Shown here piece after piece: positions 30,119 through 36,376 of a stretch of 36,376 nt of DNA (position 1 is its first letter; each line of letters begins with the position of its first letter). Below the pieces are notes generated by a model. That model was not told where the DNA came from, did no database searches, and saw nothing but the letters and a program-made list of their open reading frames with translations. The DNA lies in contig JANBTH010000098.1 of NCBI GenBank assembly GCA_027578815.1, positions 1-36,376 of the forward strand, read 5' to 3'. Position numbers and translations under genes: made by a program. This DNA comes from Coemansia sp. RSA 1804 (taxonomy: Eukaryota; Kickxellomycota; Kickxellomycetes; Kickxellales; Kickxellaceae).

Positions 30119-30209
30119 TTTCTGCACCGAAACCTCCCTCGGGATCCGCCCCCACTTTCGGTGCAGGCTACCGAAAGATGTCTCTTTCAGAGACTTGAGG
30201 GCAGATCCC
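30119..30209 (+). repeat. Nested fold-back repeat able to form a T-shaped structure
   Basis: Several inverted repeats are nested in 91 bases. Outer stem: 30141-30151 with 30199-30209 (11 pairs, one mismatch). Inside it lie two perfect hairpins: 30155-30162 with 30170-30177 (8 pairs, CTTTCGGT/ACCGAAAG) and 30180-30185 with 30189-30194 (6 pairs, GTCTCT/AGAGAC). Together they make a three-way junction with two side arms. An alternative hairpin pairs 30122-30132 with 30156-30166 (11 perfect pairs, CTGCACCGAAA/TTTCGGTGCAG) and competes with the first arm. The segment is GC-rich in very AT-rich surroundings, and bases 30119-30156 recur inverted at 1-38. No family is recognised; it may be a miniature or terminal piece of a DNA transposon. 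Confidence 0.75.
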
Positions 30210-30359
30210 TTAATTTAAAACAGTATTTTTATACATTTAGTTGAATTCCTCTGTATTTCTCTGCCCATATCTCACTCTTCTTTACCTTTTCTTTAACTTC
30301 AGTAATAACTACAACTAGTAAGCTTCAGCAATTTACAAAACAACTGTTTGACAATAGAT

Positions 30360-30575
30360 ATGCATGCTGCCATTAACACAGCAAGAGAAAGTATTAACGC
30401 CTTTCTTGAAAGTACTGGCAAAAAAGTAACAGTGAAGAAATATGTACTTGAGGGAAAAACATATATTCAAGTTAAAGAAGTAGATGGAACTGCAACAAGT
30501 GATTTCTTTGATAATGAATTTTATGAATTAGCAAATAATTTGTGCAAAGCACACAACAATAAACTAAAGAAATAA
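30360..30575 (+). CDS. Orphan 71-residue protein, unknown
   Basis: A complete ATG-to-TAA frame about 150 bases after the fold-back repeat. The product looks like one small alpha/beta domain: a helix (INTARESINAFLESTGK), two predicted strands (VTVKKYVLEG and TYIQVKEVDG), then a helix (FYELANNLCKAHNN) and a Lys-rich end. It has no signal peptide or membrane segment, and no family is recognised. Codons are AT-rich. Fifteen bases after the stop there is a CAG|GTATAC donor-like site, and a good acceptor (TTTTGACAG) ends at 30678 before the next gene, so the two genes may share a transcript. Quite balanced amino-acid composition makes it more likely to be real than chance. Confidence 0.5.
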   Translation: MHAAINTARESINAFLESTGKKVTVKKYVLEGKTYIQVKEVDGTATSDFFDNEFYELANNLCKAHNNKLKK

Positions 30576-30691
30576 GTAAAGAAAATATCAGGTATACATG
30601 GTTGTAGTTGAGCAGGACTATGGCTATCCACATGTCAGTGGTGGCATCTTGACATTAACTTGTTTTTTATTTTGACAGCAAAATAGGGATA

Positions 30692-30999
30692 ATGGCTACC
30701 TTTGCAATACGTACATTTTGTTTAGAAAATGCATATGATAGTGAAATTATTGAAATAAAACTAAAAGGTAAAAATGCAGGTGTAGCTTTGTTGGAGTTAA
30801 AATTTGTGGGCTTTTGGTATTCTTTGGATTTATAAAGTCTTAATATAATATTAAGAATGGCTAGCCCATTACTTTATTAGAACTAGAAGATGAGACAAAA
30901 ATTGACATTATTGGAGACAGCTTATATTGGAAGGAATTTAGTTTTTGCCAAGTCAAATGTTATATGGACAAATTATATTTTATCAGGATTGCCGTATAA
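30692..30999 (+). CDS. Orphan 64-residue protein, two exons
   Basis: Exon 1 is 30692-30767 and exon 2 is 30881-30999. The intron 30768-30880 (113 bases) begins GTAAAA after AAAAG and ends ACTTTATTAG, and the junction builds a Glu codon. Both halves then read in one frame to TAA with the same charged, beta-rich character: SEIIEIKLK before the junction, ELEDETKIDIIGDSLYWKEF after it, and a Cys/Tyr-rich end. Without splicing the first exon would stop after 47 codons. The agreement of frame, splice borders and composition is good but rests on reading by eye; no family is recognised. It lies 116 bases after the gene at 30360, in the same direction. Confidence 0.42.
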
Positions 31000-31367
31000 T
31001 AAATAAGATGCAAATTGCTCCGAATCAAGCTACATTTTAATAAATTTAATGTTTTGGCTTTCTTACGCCAATTGAATGATGTGTGACGTCTCTTTGTAAA
31101 ATAGAAGCCAGGATAGAAATGTGTGACTGCTATGTGGCATTAAACCTATTTGGCTAAAAAGAGAAGAGAATGCAAAGACGAAATGCTGGCTAGAATAATG
31201 GTGGGGCAAAGAAGTTGTTTAAATGTGAAAAATGGGGTATTTAAACCAAATAATATTCGTACTAAACGTTGCTTCTCTTTTTTCTCTGCCTTAACAATCT
31301 TCCATTATATATTTACTAATACAGGCTTGTTTATTAATTGTATTGGTTGCTAAAAAAAGTTAAAAGA
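31000..31367. other. AT-rich spacer with CCAAT-like box and possible leader exon
   Basis: 368 bases. TTGGCTAAA occurs at 31150 and a pyrimidine-rich tract ending in TTACTAATACAG (to 31324) looks like a branch point and acceptor, so the small gene at 31368 may have a 5' exon here. Nothing else is seen. Confidence 0.4.
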
Positions 31368-31619
31368 ATGGCATTACAGAAACCTGAGGGCAGGTATCTA
31401 GGCAAACTATTATTAAGCAAGGGATGTGATGTAAAGGGCGTCCGAGTCGCTTTGGAATGGGAAGATAAAATGGAAGGACGCAGTGTTTCAAAGCTGAATA
31501 TATTAATTGGGACAGGCGTTGCACTAAAAAATCTTAAAGAGTGCACAGATAAAGATATTAGCAAAGCAAAGTGGGTATATATTAGCAACGTTGGCTTTTT
31601 CAAGGTCAAACGAGAATAG
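31368..31619 (+). CDS. Orphan 83-residue basic protein, unknown
   Basis: A complete frame from the ATG at 31368 (MALQKPEGRYLGKLLL). It is Lys-rich, with mixed hydrophobic and charged segments suggestive of a small beta-rich domain: VKGVRVALEWED, VSKLNILIGTGVAL and a final WVYISNVGFFKVK. Two cysteines (SKGC and KECT) are present. No signal peptide, no recognised family. A likely splice acceptor upstream (CTAATACAG ending at 31324) suggests a spliced leader or an additional 5' exon. Its AT-rich codons match the other island genes and not the GC-rich household genes. Confidence 0.5.
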   Translation: MALQKPEGRYLGKLLLSKGCDVKGVRVALEWEDKMEGRSVSKLNILIGTGVALKNLKECTDKDISKAKWVYISNVGFFKVKRE

Positions 31620-32687
31620 ACCTTTGATAATTCAATAATGGAAAAATGTGGGTTAAAAGGAAATATTTTTGGTGTGAGAAAGTGGAAAGAGAAGCGTGAC
31701 GACAAACTAGAAAAGAGAAGAAACATTCTGTAGATTTTTCTTTGCCTCGGACCAGTTTAATTCTATTAGAATAATATATTGTAAAAGTATCGTTTTCTGG
31801 TAGAGGTGATTTTATTTTCAGAGAAGAATTTGGCGAAATATGCGCACAGACTATGAAAACCGCGGCTCGGATGGGTGCGAGCCGAGAGAGAAAAGGAAAC
31901 TATATGCAGCTCGGGCAAAGAAAAGGAACAAAAATGGCGAAAGTACCCGTTTCCGACGAAAGCAGCGCCAGTAGATTCCGTTCGGAGAATTTTACTAGCG
32001 ATCTTGCGTAAAAGAGAAAAAAGTAGCAGTGATTGGCTGCTATCTCTCATCATTAGCAATCAGAGTGGATTTTCCCTTTATGCTATTAGCTGCATGTGAC
32101 CACCACTAGCGCAGAGAAAAAGAAGAATGAACAAAGGCTATTCTTTAGCTGCTGTTGTTGCTGATGTTTTTTGACTGGCGTTTATGCAAAGGGCGGGGGA
32201 TGTCACGGAACAATGCGGGAGAGTGGGATGGATGATGGCATTTTCTTTATTTATTTTTTGTCTAGCATTAAGTGTTAAGCATTATGAAAAGCTAAATAAG
32301 CTTTTGTCAAAGCGAACGCTATTCTGGCATTGATGCTTTTTCTTTTTTAATTTCTCCGCTCCCCTGTTTTCTCACAACTTTCCCTCTCTCATCTCTGGCT
32401 TTCATCTAATCTTGTATCTATTTGTAGAGCATACAACAAACAAGCCATTTTTTCTATATAAAAGGCCCTTCCCAATATCATCGTCTAATTTCTTTCCTAC
32501 GGCTCCTCCCTTTTTAGTCTCTCCCTTTCTTTATCTTTTTTTCATTTGTCTACTTTTAATCACCTATTTTTCTTGAAAGCTACAGCTGACCCTCTTTCAT
32601 TCTACTTTTTTATTTATATTTATATCTGGCTTGGCTTAAATAAACCAACACCCTTTTTTTTTTTTTTTGGTCCCGACAGTAGCAGAA
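31620..32687. other. Upstream region of the xanthine-dehydrogenase-like gene
   Basis: About 1.07 kb. An ATTGGCT (CCAAT box) lies at 32032-32038 and a TATA box at 32455. From about 32340 to 32690 the sequence is pyrimidine-rich, ending in an uninterrupted T run and CCCGACAG just before the ATG, which could be a 3' splice site of a leader intron. No gene is recognised. Confidence 0.5.
32455..32462 (+). promoter_or_regulatory. TATA box ahead of the 2Fe-2S gene
   Basis: TATATAAA, followed by AGG, 226 bases before the ATG at 32688. It is the strongest TATA-like site in this part of the window and points into the xanthine-dehydrogenase-like gene, so the truncated gene still has a promoter. Confidence 0.6.
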
Positions 32688-33419
32688 ATGACGACAACAG
32701 ACAGCACTCCTTTTGGCACCAGCATCTTGTTCTTCCTCAACGGAGAAAAGGTGGTCATCGAGTCGCCGGACCTCGACCTGACATTGCTCCAGTATCTGCG
32801 CAACACAGGGCTGACGGGCACAAAGCTCGGGTGCGGCGAGGGCGGGTGCGGAGCATGCACGGTGATGGTATCGCGGTACGATGTGGAGCAGGGCAAGGTG
32901 ACGCATGCATCGGTCAACGCGTGTCTGGCGCCGCTGTACACGGTGGACGGGAAGCACGTGATGACGGTGGAAGGTCTGGGAACGTCGGCCAACCCGCATC
33001 CGGTGCAGGAGCGGATAGCGCTGCTGCATGGCTCGCAGTGCGGGTTCTGCACGCCTGGGTTCGTGATGTCGCTGTACACGCTGCTGCGCAATAACCCGAA
33101 CCCGACGGAGCGCGAGATCGAGGAATGCTTTGACGGCAACCTGTGCAGATGCACGGGGTACCGGCCTATCCTCGATGCGGCAAAGACGTTTGCGGACCAG
33201 GCGTGGAAGCGCGGCGCGGCTGTGGTCAACTCTGACGGAAGCGTCAAGGCTGTGAGCAAGTCTGGGCAAGAGCAGGAAAAGGGGTGCGGGATCGATGGAT
33301 GCTGTCGCCTGCAGAAGCCAAAGGAGACGACGTTTGCGGTGCACGAGCCAACAGCGCCCTTTAAAGGAGAGGGTAAAGAAGCGGCAGCATTGGCATTGGC
33401 AACACCGTCGCCGTCGGCA

Positions 33420-33450
<31 letters not shown>

Positions 33451-35815
33451 AGAGCGCACCCTTGGCCTCGGCGCCAACGTGTAGAATGCTGTTCCAATTC
33501 AGAACACGACCCCGCCGCAGCACAGATCCACGCCGCGCGGAGCTGCTGCTTGGTGATGCCAGCAGATCGGCGCCGTTCGCCTGTCTGGCCAGCACAGATC
33601 TGCTGGCGCTGGCTGTGCGTGTCGGTGTGCCGTCGTCTGTGCTGCTGGGCGCCAGCATCTCGTCGCCATCGGACACCGCAGTTCTCTGAAGGATGCCGCC
33701 GGTCGACTTGGCGCGCTTGGTGCGCGGCGGCCGTGCAGCCACTGAATCGGCGCCCGGCGAAGCACGCTCTGGCAGCGGCAGCGGCGGCGGTGATGCTAGA
33801 AGCGGCACAAAGTTGGTAGAAGTGGCGCGCTTCCATTGGCGTTTGCGTGCGCTCTCGATTCCCGAGGTGGTTTTGCGCTTGCGGCCGGCGCCCTGCGTGT
33901 GCGCAAAGCCAAGCAGCGCATCCGCATCGGCGTCGAGTTCGGCGGCATCGGTGGATGCGGAGGGCGGCTGCGAGGCGCGCAGACGGCGGCGACGACGCTC
34001 TTCCTCCCACTCGGGGAAGGACGGAACGGTGCCTTCCTCGGGGCCGCTGTCATCGACATCTTCGGGCGGATCGGGCGCGCGGCCCTGCTTGTGCAGACTG
34101 CGCCAATGGCGCCAGCACTGGTTGTCTGTGCGGCCGCCAAGGAGGTCGGCCACATACGACCACTTTCCAATGCCAACGCGGTTGACGATTGCCACAAGCT
34201 GCTCGTCTTCGGCCGGCGTCCACTGTGAGTTGTTGACGTCGGGCGTCAGCACATTCATGTAGCGCTCGCGACACTTGACGTCAGTGCGGCCCGGAACATG
34301 CTTGGCAATCTTGGTCCATTGTCCCACGCCATACAGCCGCACAGCCGCCAGCAGCGCTATGTCTTCGTCGCGGTCCCAGCGCCCAGACCGAATGGCCGGG
34401 TTGATTGACTTGCACCAGCGATGCAGCACCTGCTGGCCCGTGCGATTGTCAAGACACGCAGCCACCGCCTGCCAATCGCCTTCGCCATACGCCATCACCG
34501 CCTCCGTCAGCACACGGTCCTCCTCGGCAGTCCACTTGGACCGCGACATGTCGGTGTTGAGCTTGCGCTGGTAAACCTGGAAGCACTGCGACGCCGTGCG
34601 CTGCGTGTCCAGCTCCTTTGCTATGGCAACCCAGTCGCGGCCTTCGCGCTCTGCAACAACCTCCACCAGCCGCCGCTCCTCCCGTCGCGTCCACGGCGCC
34701 TTGTTGATGATCGGGTGATCCTGCGTGGCCCACTGGATCGCGCACTCCACTGGCTTGTGCTGCGGCACAAACTGCTTGGAGATGTACTTCCAGTCAAGTC
34801 CCGCCAGATTCATCTCCAGCTCCCGATCCGCCATCCCGTCCACCTCCCATATACTGCGCGGATCCTTTGTCTGCTGGAACAGCCGCTGCGACAGAATCTT
34901 TCGGTTGCTCTGCCGCACGCCCTGCGCCAACGCCTCGCGCTCCGCATCCGTCCACCGTCGCGCCCGGTACACGAGCGGCGGATGCTTGCGCTTGCGCACC
35001 ATGTCGCGGTTCTCTGGCGGCTTGCTGCCATCGCTATCCACAAAGAAGTTGGCCGCCGTGATCTTCTGCTCGTTCGTCACCGGATCAACCTGCGCCGTCC
35101 GCTCGTCCTTGCCGCGTCTTCCGCCGCGCCGGTGGTTAGCGCGTGCCTGCATCGACAGAAGCGCGCCAATGTTCTCCTGCTGCTCCTTGTTGCGCCGCTG
35201 CGCTGCGTCGATTGCCGCCAGCTGCTCGCGCAGCATGCGCTGGTACCGCAGGTTGCCCTCGAGCGTCTCGCATGCAAGCCCATACGCCTCATCGTCATCC
35301 ATACCTGCTCCGCCCTCGCCGTGCGCTCCGGCGCTGTCTGTGCCTCCCGCCATGGTGAATCCGTGCCCGATCAGCGCGCGGAAGTTGTTGGCTACGCGCG
35401 AGAGCAGGTCCTGGTGGCTGTCCTCTGCTGCTGCACTCTGCTGATGGTTGCCTTCATCCGCCAGAGACAGAGTCCCGCCATGTCCAGCGCCAGCGCCATT
35501 GCTGCCGTCGTTCTGCGTATACTGTGCGCCCAGCTGGGCCAGGATGTTGCCGCTGACCATCTCCTCCTCCTCATAATCGACGCTCAGATGGTCGTCGTTC
35601 TGGCTCTCCTCGCCCGACTCGTCCTCCGTCGATTCGTCATCGTTGTTGCCGTCGTCGTCGTCGTCATCCTGCCCTAGAAGTCCCTGCGCGTGGATCCCCG
35701 CCGCAACAAGCGCCTGCAGGTTCCGTTTGGTCGACTCGATGTCCTGCGCCGATGCTGCCGCATCAATCGTCCCTTCTTGATCCTTGCTGTCGGTTGCTTT
35801 AGGCTTGGTTACCAT
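32636..35815 (-). CDS. SNAPC4: snRNA-activating protein complex large subunit (SNAPC4-like, Myb repeats)
   Basis: SNAPC4 binds the proximal sequence element of small nuclear RNA promoters through Myb repeats and recruits Pol II or Pol III. From the ATG at 35815 there is an acidic region (about 50-90), a helical segment (185-225), then a divergent repeat (286-366, with DWKYISKQF) and four good Myb repeats at about 372-419, 425-470, 477-525 and 529-575, with regularly spaced tryptophans (W375/W395, W428/W448/W467, W480/W500, W532/W552/W571). The block HPIINKAPWTRREERRLVE matches the family's SINKxxWSxEEExRL. Basic tracts after 600 look nuclear. The frame stays open to 32636, but the last 270 or so codons are antisense to the 2Fe-2S gene and have no own character; the genuine protein may end near residue 780. 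The frame begins with GTG further upstream, but the ATG at 35815 is preferred. Confidence 0.82.
32688..33452 (+). CDS. Free-standing xanthine dehydrogenase N-terminus (two 2Fe-2S domains only)
   Basis: Xanthine dehydrogenase oxidises hypoxanthine and xanthine to urate in purine breakdown; in eukaryotes it is one chain of about 1300 residues with two 2Fe-2S domains, an FAD domain and a molybdenum domain. This frame is 254 residues and holds only the iron-sulfur part. Plant-type cluster ligands are C49, C54, C57 and C79 (GCGEGGCGACTVM), and the second-cluster ligands are C118, C121, C153 and C155 (GSQCGFCTPG and NLCRCTGYRP). The eukaryotic linker with a Cys-rich piece (GCGIDGCC) follows. Where the FAD domain should start the chain ends in a low-complexity Ser-Ala tail and stops. 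No FAD or molybdenum part is found downstream. The whole gene is antisense within the SNAPC4 frame. All cluster ligands are intact, so it could still fold and carry electrons. Otherwise it is a truncated gene. Confidence 0.85.
33414..33446 (+). repeat. (TCGGCA)n run shared by two antisense reading frames
   Basis: About five to six tandem units. On the plus strand they code the Ser-Ala tail of the 2Fe-2S protein; on the minus strand they code the Asp-Ala run of the SNAPC4 frame. The run lies where the two genes meet. Confidence 0.85.
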
Positions 35816-36082
35816 TTCTGTTTGCTGGGCTACTGATGGGATGTTGATTTGGGGTCCCACAAGCTGCTCCGCTGTTGTTCTTGCTGATTAGCAAAGTAGC
35901 TTCTAAAAATAGGATTAAAAGAGTATATGAAATGTAAATTGGCGAACACGTATGGTTTTGAGCCAAGATTCGGTGGGAAAGAGTGCTTTTTTCCTTTTTC
36001 CACCAAAGTCGTTATTTTCCGGGCTTGACAAAATTGATTTCATCAACGCGTTTCTCCAATTTTTTTCTCCATCGATTGTGCA

Positions 36083-36204
36083 AGCCAATCATACGGCGTA
36101 CTCAATGGAGACAATGCAGAAAAACAGAACATAGCACGCCATTCATTGGCTACCACACTTGCTTCCGTCAGTCAGGTGACAGAAATTGCGTAGTATTATT
36201 GGCT
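36083..36204 (-). promoter_or_regulatory. Cluster of three CCAAT boxes upstream of SNAPC4
   Basis: The exact heptamer AGCCAAT (or its complement ATTGGCT) occurs at 36083-36089, 36145-36151 and 36198-36204, within 400 bases upstream of the SNAPC4 start. Such clusters bind the HAP/NF-Y complex. The rest of the 496-base gap (35816-36311) shows no gene. Confidence 0.5.
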
Positions 36205-36311
36205 AAAAAAATAACAACCCATAAAGAATTTGTGTAAATAAAAAATATTTATAACATATCAGAAAATCCATGTCAGGCCAGCGGGAGAAAGAAGGGAGGA
36301 ATTTGGCAGCT

Positions 36312-36376
36312 CTAAAAGTAGTAGTCGTTGACGTTGTACTCGAAACGGTGCACCTGCACCATGGGCATCTCCTTTT
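36312..36376 (-). CDS. C-terminal end of an unidentified gene
   Basis: The reverse strand reads in frame from the window edge to a TAG at 36312-36314 as about 20 residues, ending VQVHRFEYNVNDYYF. The GC-rich codons match the conserved genes of the window, so this is probably the last part of a household gene whose body lies outside. Too little is present to name it. Confidence 0.45.
   Translation of the reverse strand, partial: KEMPMVQVHRFEYNVNDYYF

Noticed and set aside
1..30209. A single 30-kb mobile element bounded by the inverted repeat copies
   Set aside because: The interval holds ordinary conserved genes (COG6, RAS, NSR1), no transposase or tyrosine recombinase is seen, and the left copy is truncated; two independent repeat copies explain it more simply.
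30141..30209. A tRNA or tRNA-like gene in the fold-back repeat (69 bases with two arms)
   Set aside because: It has only two inner arms, no anticodon loop, no A/B-box consensus and no CCA-type end.
33462..35677. Long plus-strand Arg/Ala-rich frames downstream of the 2Fe-2S gene, considered as the missing FAD/molybdenum parts
   Set aside because: They are antisense shadows of SNAPC4 and contain no FAD- or molybdopterin-binding motifs.

Overview
The window looks like nuclear DNA of an early-diverging filamentous fungus, most likely Kickxellomycotina (Coemansia and relatives). The reasons are: GC-rich, mostly intron-poor housekeeping genes separated by AT-rich spacers; a RAS gene with a short GT-AG intron; a nucleolin-type gene with a GC-AG intron; an F-box-start/leucine-rich protein of the type strongly expanded in Coemansia; and a metazoan-like SNAPc large subunit. 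The assignment to that subphylum is inference from gene style. No rRNA, tRNA or CRISPR array was seen.

Layout. 1-1.9 kb: an AT-rich end that begins inside a dispersed repeat and holds two orphan small genes. 1.9-13.6 kb: a run of minus-strand genes: COG6 (Golgi tethering), RAS (two exons), a secreted two-repeat precursor with dibasic cleavage sites, a large WD40 protein, and an AT-rich F-box/LRR-like gene. 15.5-20.6 kb: a plus-strand 4-coumarate-CoA-ligase-like acyl-CoA synthetase and a plus-strand Cdc1/Ted1-type metallophosphoesterase, the latter convergent with an NSR1/GAR2 nucleolin-like gene. 21.4-23.3 kb: an AT-rich island with a duplicated small gene, one copy broken and one open. 23.6-27.0 kb: a small Ser-rich protein and a CLPTM1-like membrane protein. 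27-31.6 kb: a second AT-rich island with a Ser-Gly repeat small gene, a nested fold-back repeat able to form a T shape (30119-30209, inverted relative to the partial copy at base 1), and three further orphan small genes, one of them spliced. 31.6-36.4 kb: a TATA promoter driving a free-standing xanthine-dehydrogenase N-terminus (both 2Fe-2S domains only), lying wholly antisense inside the open frame of SNAPC4, and the C-terminal tail of a further minus-strand gene.

The conserved genes serve unrelated household roles (vesicle tethering, signalling, GPI/ER phosphoesterase, ribosome biogenesis, snRNA transcription) and do not form a pathway. The parts that may be new are the two AT-rich islands with their family of very small Gln/Arg/Ser/Gly-rich genes, the fold-back repeat beside them, the orphan xanthine-dehydrogenase iron-sulfur protein fused tail-to-tail with SNAPC4, and the dibasic-site secreted precursor.
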